A stretch of DNA of 64,000 bases, from NCBI GenBank assembly GCA_025093555.1, contig JAIWNF010000006.1, forward strand, positions 62,001 to 126,000, read 5' to 3'. The notes under the pieces were generated by a model that was not told where the DNA came from, searched no databases, and saw nothing but the letters and a program-made list of their open reading frames with translations. Shown one piece after another: positions 47,723-59,758 of this stretch. The position numbers were made by a program, and so were the translations under genes. How positions within the stretch are numbered: the stretch's first letter is position 1; each line of letters opens with the position of its first letter. This stretch comes from Circinella umbellata (lineage: Eukaryota > Mucoromycota > Mucoromycetes > Mucorales > Lichtheimiaceae).

Positions 47723-48223
47723 TTAAAGAAACAATAACTTGGTAATCAAAATGATAAATAAGGGTGCTACAAAATAAGGTAATTTCAATCCGTTGGATGA
47801 ACTCTCTGGATTTGTAGTTGTGTCAGGATTAGGTGAGGATGATGTTCCCGAAGAAGAACCAATAGCGGTAGATCCACCATCCGATGCTGAGCCTGATTCT
47901 GTAGGTAAAGCTGTTACTGAACCAGTAGGTTCATTATCACCACCCGAAGAAGTAGGTACCAATCCGCTTGTAATATCAGGATCGTCGGCACATACAGCTA
48001 TTTGGCTTTCTGGACAACAAGCATTTTCAATAATACGACATTTGCCATGGCAACGTTCAGGACAATGATTAGGATCAACACCGGGATCGGGACAAATAAT
48101 TTGAATGCAGACTACATCAGTAGGCTGACCTGGACTAGGTACTGGTAAACTCGTCGGGTCAATAGCTCGAGAAACATTCAATAAAAAACAGACAATCAAT
48201 AAAAGTAATGTAGCTCGATACAT
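47723..48223 (-). CDS. Cys-rich secreted, probably GPI-anchored surface protein
   Basis: One exon, 166 residues. Signal peptide 1-20 (ATLLLLIVCFLLNVSRA); a compact module with eight cysteines (VVC..IIC..HCPERCHGKC..NACC..AVC), probably four disulfides; a Ser/Thr/Gly-rich stalk likely O-glycosylated; and a C-terminal hydrophobic tail (LPYFVAPLFIILITKLLFL) preceded by small residues SSSNG, the usual GPI attachment signal. The start is the first ATG after an A-rich leader. The cysteine pattern suggests a small protease-inhibitor or Kazal-like fold but I cannot assign one. Likely at the plasma membrane or cell wall. Confidence 0.8.
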   Translation of the reverse strand: MYRATLLLLIVCFLLNVSRAIDPTSLPVPSPGQPTDVVCIQIICPDPGVDPNHCPERCHGKCRIIENACCPESQIAVCADDPDITSGLVPTSSGGDNEPTGSVTALPTESGSASDGGSTAIGSSSGTSSSPNPDTTTNPESSSNGLKLPYFVAPLFIILITKLLFL

Positions 48224-49964
48224 TTTGTTTATTTCTTAAGAAAAAAAAAAAGCGCGGAAGAAAAAGAAAGAACTATGCAAGGGAGATAAAAAAAGAAGAA
48301 GAAAAAAAAGAATGTTGCACTATGGGTAACAAGTGCTAACCCAAGCCTATGTATTATACAGGATTAAGGTTCCACAGCGCAACGAACGGCTAATAGTGTA
48401 TGGGACTACAAATGTCCTTATTTGGTGCAAGTTGCTTAATATCAACAGTAACACCAAAAAAAAAAAGAGCTTTTACTATTTTGACAACTAAAATCTGTGT
48501 GATACTCTTATGACTATTCAAAATATGGCAAATAATGACTCTTTGAAACTACTGTTTATTTACATTATATGTAGTATATACATATATATGCTACTGTTAT
48601 TGAAACTTTGATTTGTTGTCAAAGAAGGTTAACAGTGATGTAATTTTATACACAGAGTACAAATGCCCCTGTCCTTACAATTTTACACAAAAAAAAACTT
48701 TTTTATATTTACTTATCATGAAAATAGGGCTGCTTTACTCGATACCCTCTTTTTTTGAATATAGAATTGAGTCTAATATGACATTCGTTCAAATGTATCA
48801 TATATATAGTATAGAAAAAAAAGTAAAGCTTTACACGACGATGATGATAAGAAACAGTAAAGGTTACTCCATTTACAATTTGTAACTACTTTATGTTTTA
48901 CAAGAAAATCTTAGATTTATCAATGGACTGGTGTGCAAACCCTCCCCCCCCCACCAATAAAAAAAAATGAAGAGAAATTAAAATAATGTCCAAGATCGAG
49001 TACTACAGTATGATATTATGCACCTATCTATAAAGTTTCCTACTATCCACAATTATAGTTACTGTAAAAAAAAAAAACTCGGGTGTATTTTAATTATGCA
49101 TTGCCGTAGTACAATGTTTCTACCATGTTGGTCACTTCTTGAATAACTTTTTACTCTAAATTCTACAAATTGTTATTTGTAATAAAGTTTCTACAAAAGT
49201 AGCTAAGCTCTTCTTGAGTTGCGGTAGGTGAACATTCTATTGGATTTCCTAATGGTTCACAGCCGAGTTATTTTCATTTTGCGCTTGGTAACTTTCAACT
49301 TTGCGGAAATCTTTGTATATTAGTACTATGAACAACGCAAACATGAAACAACTCGGCCACAAGTCGTTGGAAAAAAAGTCAGCAATATAAAATCATTCGT
49401 AATAGTGTTGGCGCCGGAACGCATTTTATGTATCAAATGACTACCTAGTTATAGATTAGCGTGAGCATACCTATTGTGAAATAGTTTTCTTAAAATTCTA
49501 TACATAACGTAACGCCAACAATTGTCTTATTGTCAGCTTAAAAGTGGATCAAAAGTATCATTCGTTTTAGTTCCTAGATCAATAGGTCCTCCCTTGTCCC
49601 TAATAATGACGACAGCGATGACGAAAACAATAAGCTGATTTTGGAATATCTGGTAAACTTTTTTGATCGATTTGTTCATTATGAACACACTTTTTAGTTG
49701 AAGTAATCTGGAATTCAGAAAACTGAAAAAAGTTTGCCGTCCAGCATTTTCAAACCAATGCTTTTAAATCTATGTATATGGCTGGTAGCCATCAATCTGG
49801 TGAGCGTACATGAAACATGGACTGCTCATAACAGCTACTCTTCTGCCTAAAGTATGCACCAGGATGATAAGTTGAATAAAAGCTGGAAACTATAAGTATA
49901 GCTGAGCAACATTGAGGCTTTTTTTGACAGCTCCAACATACATATCAATGCAAGAAATGACTGT

Positions 49965-50004
<40 letters not shown>

Positions 50005-50577
50005 CGTACAGTATTTCCATATTAATGGTAAAAGACTAGAGACTGTAACAAAATCATTTGCATTCAAAATAATAAAAGTCCTTGGAGATTTTAAAGTAAA
50101 TTCCATTACGTACAATAATAAGTTTCTCATGACGGTACGTAACTAGTAAAATCTGTGCAAAGTTTTCGGAATAGACCTGAAATTACAAGCATCAAAATTT
50201 TCATTTTTAGTCTTTCATGATGAATATATCAATTATGTTTTATTGATATTTTGCTATTTCCCTACTTGAAAATGATTTATAAGAATACTATACCATCTTC
50301 TACAAAAAAAAATAAGAATACTATACGTACACAATTATTAAACTTGGGTATGGTTTACTCCCGATAAACGCAACACCCCCAAAAACCTCGAAAGCAAGTT
50401 GCAAGTTGCCAAATACAAAGAATGTATAACTGAGAAATTTGGAAAAGTGGAAGGTGCGAAAACGGGGGTTGACTGTAGTAGACATAGTATCGAATATGAA
50501 TTTGAGTCGGGTGGTTTCCAACAGAAATTGATATTTCTGCTATTTATTGTACATATCCTCTCTTATTATGTGTAAAT
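48224..50577. other. 2.4 kb gene-poor region with decayed frames
   Basis: No intact gene. Reverse-strand text near 49900-49560 is intermittently protein-like (FHVRSPD, FQFSEFQITSTKKCVHNEQ, DKGGPIDLGTK) across stops and frame changes, suggesting an old coding or transposon relic that I cannot name. Homopolymers are common (48948 C-run, 49070 A-run). Confidence 0.45.
49967..50004 (+). repeat. 38-nt poly-T tract
   Basis: Uninterrupted T38, the longest homopolymer in the window. It could be a retroposed poly-A tail on the minus strand, but no recognisable body or target duplication accompanies it. Confidence 0.9.
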
Positions 50578-52442
50578 CACTTAGGGAATTAATATTCCAC
50601 AAAAAGTTCAATTTTTTCCAAAAAGTGTCCAAATTCCAAAAAAATATGCATTTCTTCTCCAAAAAATATATTTTTCAAAACTCCACTTTTTTCTAGAAAA
50701 ACTCCATCCCCGTTCGATTAGAAAAAAAGGTCGTTCAAATCATGTAAAACGCTTCTATACATGAATTCTCGAGTATATAAATCATAACAACCGTTTAAAT
50801 ATACATTTCTACACGTGAAAAAAATGAATAATAAAATATTATATGTTTATGATATAGTCATATGCTTCACTAATATTTATTTATCACTGTTGTTTGTTTA
50901 TTCAGTTATCTAAAACAGGTTTGTATAGTCTGATATTTAACAGTCTACCATTGATTGGGGACACACATGATGAGTAATTTCTTTTCTCAATAATCCTAAC
51001 TCGGAGCATCTCTTTCTCTTTCTTCAACTCGGTATTTTTTTTTTCAATATCACCATGGTGTCTTCATAAAAAAAAGTCAATAAAAGTACAAAGAGTAAAA
51101 TTACTAATAGTAAAGTAAATAAATGATACAGTGGATGCCATAGTTAAGTTATCTCTGGCCGTTTCACGAATGTATACTGACCTTACGTAGAATCTTAACT
51201 AGCAAAGTCAAAGGAGTATAAAGAGATTAAAACTAATAACAAGATCTGTGAGCATTTACCCAACATTCTTGAAAATCAACAACCACAAAAATACAAAACC
51301 AATAAATGACAGTAGCTCATCAAGGATCATAATAGGTCGCGTAATAATTGAAAAACCAAACATACGTATAAAAGAAAAAAAAAGGATACAGGATAGTATG
51401 GTCTATTCTCACTTCTTTTCCCTCCGTTTGTTTTTTCGTGTTTTTTTTTATCCACGCCATTCATTGTAAACATTTATTTCGTGACAGATATAGTGCTATT
51501 CCTTCTTTCTTTTTTTGCCAGAAAAAAAATTACCTATATGATTCGATAGGATTATGTGTATTTTGAAATGTGCGCATCATACTGGTAAATCTAGGCACAA
51601 TTTAATTTGAATATGCACAAATTTGATTAAATGACCCTGATACGTAAAATATATTAACAGTTCTTTTTTGATAATTTTATTAACTTGTTGTAGACAGCAA
51701 TAAACCAAATAATACTCAAGAGCGCTTAAAACCAACAAAAGAATAACAAGTATGTATCAAAATGACTGTACTAGTACCACTAGTTTTAAAAGTCATAATA
51801 ATTCAGATAATTATGAATATTACGTTTATGATGAAAGTGCTGGCAACGAAAATAAGGATGATGATGATGAAGACGACATTGACGAAGAACAAAGCTTTAA
51901 CGCTGACAAAGGACGAAACTGTGAAGACATCGATGAAGAACAAGAGTTCAAAGACTTTAGCAAAGAAAAGTCTATTGTATCAAGGTGTAAATCGATAAAA
52001 ACAAAACAAGTACAAAAAATTATTCATTACGACAAACGCGATAGTGACTAGAAAACGAGCATTAAAAGAAGATATTTTACTAATAAGAAGCAACCCGGTA
52101 ACAAACAGAAACAATAAGACGAAGAAGAAAAAATTATTGTTTTTTCTTTTATTACTGTTGCTACATTTTTATATATTCAAATAAATTAAATTTTAGCATG
52201 ATATCCATACGCAATAAAATCAATCTATTATAATCTATTTAACTACCTATTTTATAGCACTATTCTATGTTCGATTACTAGTATATATTACGTATTTCCA
52301 TTTTTTTCTAAAAAATTTCCAGAAAGCTTTCAAACTAACTTCCAAAAAACATCCAACTGATTAAGTTGCGAATAGCTATTCTGGAGTTGGACTTTTTTTT
52401 GGAAAAAATTGGAGCTTTTGTGGAATATATATTCCCTAAGTG
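50578..52442. mobile_element. 1.87 kb element with about 55 bp terminal inverted repeats
   Basis: Left end CACTTAGGGAATTAATATTC (50578 on) and right end, read inward, CACTTAGGGAATATATATTC (52442 back) match and continue through CCACAAAA..CAATTTTTTCCAAAAA. Subterminal TCCAAAAA/TTTTTGGA words are frequent on both sides. Flanks (aaat / aaaa) give no clear target duplication. It holds one acidic ORF and no recognised transposase, so probably non-autonomous or decayed. Confidence 0.7.
51752..52051 (+). CDS. acidic hypothetical ORF inside the element
   Basis: 99 codons, starting MYQNDCTSTTSFKSH. It has a low-complexity Asp/Glu core (DDDDEDDIDEEQ, repeated as DIDEEQEF) and a basic tail (CKSIKTKQVQKIIHYDKR). 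Composition resembles disordered nuclear or transposon-accessory proteins. An intron acceptor-like TAG lies upstream near 51693, so further exons may exist. Not recognised. Confidence 0.35.
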   Translation: MYQNDCTSTTSFKSHNNSDNYEYYVYDESAGNENKDDDDEDDIDEEQSFNADKGRNCEDIDEEQEFKDFSKEKSIVSRCKSIKTKQVQKIIHYDKRDSD

Positions 52443-54850
52443 AAAATAGAAAGAATACTTTATCCTTGATACTGAGGAGTGTAAACGTTGTGTTGTTTCG
52501 AAATAAAATGGTAATATTTCTAATTTTATTATAATACATACGTATTAACACTATTTTCTTCTTGTGTTGCTGTTCAGCATTTTTTTTTTCAAAAAAGAAA
52601 GCTTATTGAGCTAAATATAATACAACTATGTTGTGATATTTTCCCATTTTTAGTCATTCTAAACTTTTGTGAATATTGAAACAGTGTGCTGTAGTTGCAT
52701 TTAATCATGCCTTTCACTCCCTCCTATTTTTTATTCGCGTGAGTTAGGAAAAAGTTAAAATAATAATATCAAGGTATAAATAGCAACATATTCTCCATTA
52801 TAATCTTAAATTGCTCTCAATATTTCGAAATGCATAGAGTATTCAGTATATTATGGGAATTTGAAACACACTTAGGTTCGTGTGTTGGAACACTTGATGT
52901 TTCGAATGGGCGTCAATAAAAAACGTTAAATTAATTGATATGATATAAAGATAAAAATAGTAGACCAAAAACTGGGAATTATTCTGTGTGTAACATTACT
53001 ACACATTGGAAGTTTATATGCTAGATCCACTGTCAATCATGGGCTGATGATATATAAGATAAAAATCAACAAGCATTGACATAATGTTGTTTAATATTGC
53101 TTTACTATACACCACAACAAGTATTCACATCATGCTGCTCATCAAGCAATTTAATAATTAAAATGGGCTTTTAGATAATTTTTTTCAGTACATCAAATTG
53201 TACAATGGACAAAAAAATATATGTAGCTAAAAAAAGTACTATATTGAACATACGTAGGCATACGTATTCCATATATGCCATTATCAGTTAACAATCACCG
53301 CCATAAAAACAGAATGGTTTGTAGGAAAGAGAATTTCGTGAAAAGCGCGCAGAATTACTTTTAATTAAACTAATCAAAAACGTTGCTAAATACGGAATAA
53401 TATTGATTCTCCTATCATTCTTTTATTTATTTTTCTTACTACTGCAACCAAACAAAAATGATAATAGCTTTTTTTCTTGCATAAGTTTACCTAATACCGA
53501 GACAACACATCTTTTTTTTTTTTTCGTAGTCGTCGTCACCATATTTTTATAGAATAAATGAATAATATTTGAGAATGATAAAGTACGAAAAAAAAAAGAC
53601 TTATGTTCTTCTTCCTCCTTTCCTCAAAATACGTACGTAACTTGGCTTAAAACATTTTTTATGGGATTTTCTGCATTTAATATAGATAATAATGGTATTC
53701 TCATTTATTATCTGGATTTTTTTTAACGTAACATACACACAAAGGAGTTTTCTACATCAACCCAACCAACAAAAAAATATTAAAAAGTATATACAAAGAA
53801 TGAAGGAGGAGGGGAAGACCCTTTTTCGTTGCATTACACTTTGAATAAATATAAATAATGAAGATCATATGGAAAGTTTGTTTCGATTGTACGTAAAGCA
53901 AAAAAAAAATAAAAATAAAAATAGGAATGGACATATATGGGCGGGTTAGTATTTCAATATTCATAATAACAGAATACTAATCTAATTACATAAACTTTTT
54001 TTTTCTCTATCTCTATTGTGCTGTTAATTCTTTCTCCTCTCTTCTCTCAACTCTGTTCTCCCCTGGATTATCTTCTGAGAGATATTTTATTTTGTATATA
54101 TATGTATATATGCACACATATATATAAGTATATATAACAGATCAAAAAATAGTTTTGATTACTAACCTACAATTAATTTATAGAAAAGAATACATTCTTC
54201 AACAATTTATAGTAAGTTGTCTAATAAATAAAGTCAAAAATAATATTAAGCAGTAATAAGATCATTAACATAATCTTTTTACTGTGTAATTTATTGTTAT
54301 AATAAAAATAAGATTAAAAACTTTCCTTAAAAATAAGAAAGCCAAGAAGTTAAAACGACTAAATAATTTAAGATAACCAGTTTTTTTGTACATTGATTGA
54401 GCTGGATTATACGTCGTTTCGCAAATCGAGTGCACATACACTCACTACACGTTCTCTCTCCTTGTTCCAATATAGAAACTAGTAAAGTAACACATATATA
54501 ATATTCTCCTCTCTTCCTCTCCTACCCTCTCCACCCCCTTATTTTTTGGCCATCTCAGCTCAAGCATTTTTTTAATGTAAATTCTTTTCTCTATTTTCTT
54601 TTTTTTCTTTATCATTTTCTCTTTCCTTTCCTTTTACAAAAAATTAAAAACAAAAAGAGTGAAAAAAAAAAGAATAAGTCCTATCTCAAAGAGGCTCTTT
54701 TTTTTTGCAAGTCCAACTAATAACGAAAAAAAAATATAAGCACCCTTGCCATTCCTTATTCTTATTCTTATTATATTATATTATAGTATATATTTTATTG
54801 TTCTCTACTTCTCTTTCCTTTCCTTTTAAAAATAAACAAACTCAAAAAAA
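52443..54850. other. 2.4 kb gene-poor region ending in a pyrimidine-rich leader
   Basis: No supported gene. From about 54420 to 54850 the plus strand is strongly CT-rich with A-runs (TTTCTCTTTCC type), the usual look of a highly transcribed fungal promoter/5' UTR, leading into the SH3-SAM-PH gene. Confidence 0.5.
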
Positions 54851-57298
54851 ATGACACAACAGCAAAAACATAACAATGAAATCGTATACGCGATTCACGC
54901 ATTTATTGCCGAAAATGAAGATGAATTAAATTTTAATGTGGGTGAACCCATTGTAGTTCTTGAACGAGATGAAAAATATATGGACGGTTGGTGGCAAGTA
55001 AGTAATAATAACAAGTGTCACTTTTTTTTTATTAATAGAATAAAATAAAATAAAATAAAAATATGACTAACCATAAACATATATATTTAATATACTTATT
55101 TATTCAGGGACGTAATGTCAAAGGCCACACTGGATTGTTTCCAATGAATTATATTTCAACCGAGAAACCTATCAACACACATTCGAATAACAATAATGAC
55201 TATAACAATAATACGTTATATCCTTCACCTTCAACAACTTCAACTAATATCAGTCGAGATGATATACGTACTGAAGAGTGGAATACAGCTCAAGTTGCTA
55301 GTTGGCTCGAATCTGTCGGACTAGGATCCGTTACTCAAAACTTTATTGGTATGGTCCATTTATAAATTATGAAATGTAAACCGTTAGGTTTTTCTTTTTT
55401 ACTTGAAAAAAATGATAGCTTACTGATCGCATTATTTCATCATTTTTTATAGATCAAGAAATAACGGGTGATATTTTATTGGAATTGACTATGGATTCAT
55501 TAAAAGAATTAGGAATTACAATTTATGGCAAACGTTTTAAGATTATTCAAGCCATTAATAATGAATTGCGTCCAAGTCCTCCAAAACGTACTTCACGTTA
55601 TCCACCACCTTCTCCTATTGATTCGGATAATTCACAGCGCAATAGTTTAACTCCTAATATTAAAAATAACAGCAACACTAATAGTGACAGCAATAACAAC
55701 AATGGGGAACACCATCGTCCAGTTTCTCCGCAGAGTTTAAGAACTTCTTCGTCTATCAGTCGTTCCAATACATTCCATAGTATGTCTTCAAAAAAATCAG
55801 CATCTTCTACTAGTACATTTCGCAGTATGACTACTAACACGACGACAACCACTCCTAATAATTATCATGAAGAGCCGGCTCCTCTTCTTCCATCATCATC
55901 TTCTATAACGAAAAAGGCAACAACAGCTAGTTTATATTCTAATTCCTCACCAGCAAAACCATTCGATGGTACCTATTCAAGTGTACCCTCTTCAACAACA
56001 ACTGGTGGTGGAAATAGTAGTCACTGGATGTCAGATTCGAATATTTCAACATCTTCTCTTGGATCTTCTTATGGTGGTATGCCAGATCAACCCTTGTAAG
56101 TTATCTATCTATGTGTATATATTATTCAATGAACGTTTTTTTTTTATTAATCATATTATCCTCTTATATAATAGAGATGTTAATGCTACTAGAAAATTAT
56201 CTGTTGCATCAATAGATCAACAGCAGCAACATCAGCAAGATGCATCTCAAGCACCCGAACATGAAGGTTGGCTCCATAAACAAGGTGACAAATATAAAAC
56301 ATGGAACAAACGGTGGTTTGTACTTAAAGATTACAACTTGTTTTACTTCAAAAGCCCAAAAGATATACGGATGAAAGGAATCATCAATCTGCGTGGGTAC
56401 CGTATTGTTGTCGATGAAACCATTCATAGTGGGAAATATAGTTTTAAGGCTCAACATGATCGTGAACGTACTTTTTACTTTTATACCGATACTGAAGAAT
56501 CAATGCGAAAATGGATTCAAGCGTTGATTAAAACTACCATTGCTCGTGACATTAGTAGTAAGTTTATGTTTTTATAATCTTTTAAGGAGACTAATTAAGT
56601 GAAATAAATTTAATATTATTTTTATCATAATGATTAGCACCTGTCATGTCATCCAACCCTGTTGCGACTGTATCATTGGATGTAGCAAGGCGTATGCGAC
56701 CAAGACCCCCCTCTATGTTGATGTTTAATAAACAACAGCAACCAGTTCCGTTACAGCAGTTACAAGAACAAATGAGCATGCTTCATGAGGAAGAAGATGA
56801 GCAAGACCTTCAACGTAATGAAGTGGATAATACTATGGTTTCTTCTCCAATAGCAGATGGTTCATCTGATTATTATGAGGGCGGTCGACGACCCGATTAT
56901 TATATTGATTGGATTAATGCAAATTTACCACCAGGAGAACCAGTAGAAGAACTATCAACAGCATTTCGAGATGGCGAAAGATTGATTGATTTATTAGAAA
57001 ACTTGAGTCAAAAGCAAGTACGACGGCCTCCACCTCCAACAGAAGGTGATCTGAATAATGAAATGCACATGTTAGATACAATTGTCGCTGCATTTAAATT
57101 TATGGGACGAGAAGGTGTAGAAGTGGATGGTCGGTTTACTATCAAAGGTATAAAAAAATAAGTATTTCTTATATGTATTCTCTTAGTTACTGTTATTGTC
57201 GAGACTAATATGATAATTATATAGATGTATTTTCAGGTGAAGAAGATAAAATCATGAACATGATTGATGCCATTAAGACTTGGAGTGCAACTATTTAA
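54851..57298 (+). CDS. Boi/Pob1-like polarity protein: SH3, SAM, PH, CH-like
   Basis: Six exons (54851-54997, 55108-55348, 55453-56095, 56175-56557, 56638-57147, 57225-57298) give 665 residues. SH3 at about 12-68 (YAIHAFIAENEDELNF, DGWWQGRN, GLFPMNYI); SAM at about 104-170 (WNTAQVASWLESVGLG, ITGDILLELTMDSLKELGI); a long Ser/Thr/Asn linker with proline runs; PH at about 372-470 (HEGWLHKQGDKYKTWNKRWF, MRKWIQAL). The tail 556-665 (DYYIDWINANLPPGEPVEEL, FRDGERLIDLLENLS, MHMLDTIVAAFKFM) reads like a calponin-homology domain. Boi1/2 and Pob1 act at cortical growth sites with Cdc42, formins and exocytosis; localisation here is inferred. The CH-like tail goes beyond the classic SH3-SAM-PH plan. Confidence 0.9.
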
Positions 57299-57681
57299 AC
57301 CCACTTTATTTCCCATTTCCATATCTTTTCGTTTCGTTTCGTTTTCTTTTTTTTTTCCTTTCAAAAAAAAAAAAAAAGAAGAAAATTTATACCTTTTCTT
57401 TTTGTATCCTTTCATTTTTTATAAACATGTTTATAAAATAATATTATTAATCTCTCCTTTGTTTCCTTCCTTCTTTTACATCAATTTATCATCAAACAGT
57501 TCACACCCCACATAACTATTCATATATAATTCCTTCCATTCTTCTTCTTCTTTTTTTTTGTCTGTCTCTTAAAAAATATCCCATCATTTTTTATAATTTA
57601 TTATTTTTTTTTTTAAAAAAAAAAAAGCTTCTTTTCTTTCCTTTTTTGTTGTCAAAAGTAAAAAAAAAAAAAAAATTAATA
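57299..57681. other. 3' UTR / promoter between Boi-like gene and COX19
   Basis: TC-rich and A-rich tracts (57340-57380, 57600-57675). No ORF with support. Confidence 0.5.
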
Positions 57682-58212
57682 ATGAGTTACGGTCGACCTC
57701 CTAATATTGAAGCATTTAGTGGTGCCCCACCATTGTTTGGAAGCTTTCCATTAGATCATGAAGGTATACTTTTGAGTTACCATGACAACCCTTTTTTTTT
57801 GTTTGTCGTTGTTGTTTGTTATGGACACCACTTTAATTACTTACACGAATTGTCAAAACACCTGCTATATAATAGGTGAATGTACAGGATTTATGAAAGA
57901 ATATGTCAAATGTCTAAAACAACACAAGAATAATAATGGTGAATGTCGACATTTATCTCGGGCTTACTTACAATGTCGTATGGACAAGTAAAGTTATTTC
58001 TGTTTTTTTTTTGAAGTCCCTTTTCTATCCTTCTATAAGTCTGCGTGCATAATTAAAAAATAAAATAATAACAAAAATTCAAATTCCCTAGGGGTCTGAT
58101 GGACAAAAATGATATGAATAATCTTGGATTTGCAGATTTGAAGGACAGTAAGAGTAGTAATAATGACAATAAAGACAACGATGCTACTACCAGTAATGAT
58201 GAGAAAAAATAG
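57682..58212 (+). CDS. COX19: COX19, twin CX9C copper/cytochrome oxidase assembly protein
   Basis: Three exons (57682-57763, 57876-57987, 58092-58212) give 104 residues. The twin C-x9-C motif is C30-C40 and C51-C61 (ECTGFMKEYVKC, ECRHLSRAYLQC). The family N terminus (GSFPLDHEGEC) and the RMDKGLMDKNDMNNLGF block match Cox19. The Asp/Asn/Ser-rich tail is dispensable-looking. The protein is imported by Mia40 into the mitochondrial intermembrane space and assists copper supply to cytochrome oxidase. It is convergent with the LAMMER kinase gene. Confidence 0.96.
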
Positions 58213-58682
58213 ATTAAAAAAAATTGTATTCTCAATTGTATAAAAAAAAAATAATGATAAATGATGAAACCTCTTTTTTTTTCATAATTTCTAAGTAAAA
58301 CGGAAGGATAAACACTATAATAATGTTTTCTTTTTTTTTTTTTTTTACAAGAAAAAAGAAGTGAGAATGTAGAATGGAGCGGATGATAGGATAAAAATGA
58401 TGTAGAAAAGAAAGAAAGAAATGACAGTAAGAAATATAACAGAAGAAAAGGAAAGAAAGAGAAAGGGTAACAAACATTTGCAAAGAAATGATAATGTATA
58501 CATAATATATGAATTGTAAAATTTCTGTTTTTGTTTTCTGTCATATGAATGATTAAGGAGGAGAAAAGGAGGAGAAAAAATAAAATAAAAAACGAAAAAG
58601 GAAGCAAAAAATAAAGAAAAGAGGGGTAAGAGTTTAAGATGCATTACAAATTATTTTTATATTCATGTATAATGTGTTTTTT
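58213..58682. other. convergent 3' intergenic region
   Basis: Purine-rich on the plus strand (58350-58630) with AATAAA-like words. Open frames here are low-complexity only. Confidence 0.6.
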
Positions 58683-58691
58683 TTAATAACC

Positions 58692-58722
<31 letters not shown>

Positions 58723-59719
58723 TCTCTACCATATTTATCAAATTCAATATGGAAAAAGCGATGTCGTAATGCATCACGAGCAGTAATTCGTTTAGAAGGA
58801 TCATAAGTAAGCATCTTTTGTAATAGATCCAGTAACGCATTATTGGTTCGACTACGTGGAACAATGGTATTCTTGAGCGATTTTAGATTTTTTACATACT
58901 TTTGGCTCTGTGTAGTGGTATCTGGGGCAGGATAGCATAGCCGGCCACTTTTGAAATATTTAGACGCGTCGCGACTAATACACACAAGTTGATATAAGCA
59001 TAATACAAAAGTTAACAAGTTAGTTCATTTTTATCTCTCTCTCTATCTGCTTACAAATCTCATTTATTCCTTTCAATTTATACACTACCTGGCCGACTGT
59101 GCTAATCTTGTGGGAAGTTTTCCTAATACTGTTTCCATCATTGCTAAATGTTCCAGATTATCATGTGTTTGGAATAATGCTTCACCTGTAAAGAATTCAA
59201 CAAGAATACAACCAATAGACCAGATATCACAAGGATAGGACCAGCCAAGACCTAAAAGTATTAAAAAAGTTGCATCATGAGAAAGAAGTATTAAGCAAAT
59301 AACTCCATTTTTTTTTCTCTCCTTTAAGAATATATACCTAGTATAATTTCCGGTGCACGATAATGTCTGGTAGAAACAACGGATGAATGATAATCATCTT
59401 CAAATGTAGCAGAACCAAAATCAATAAGAATGATGTCGGTGTTATGTAATAGTCTTACAGTGCCACGCTACAAATATAACAAAAAGGTATGAAAAAAATA
59501 TGAGAATTGGTTGCTAAGTTATCTGTTTTGTGCTTGTGAATGGGTGTAAATGCCAGTACATTTATTCCTCATATAATCTTATTAAAAATACATACCTTTG
59601 TACGCGATGATGTAATATCACTACATTCATGATGTTTCAATAAAATATTCTCGGGTTTCAAATCGGTATGAATCATTTTAAGATCATGGACAACTATATA
59701 ATATACATCATGAATTAAT

Positions 59720-59758
<39 letters not shown>

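Noticed and set aside
49967..50004. Poly-T as evidence of a LINE or SINE insertion
   Set aside because: No recognisable retroelement body, promoter boxes or target duplication next to the tract.
58232..58644. Long minus-strand ORFs rich in Phe/Leu/Ser
   Set aside because: They come from purine-rich low-complexity 3' sequence between convergent genes; three frames are open at once, which indicates composition rather than coding.
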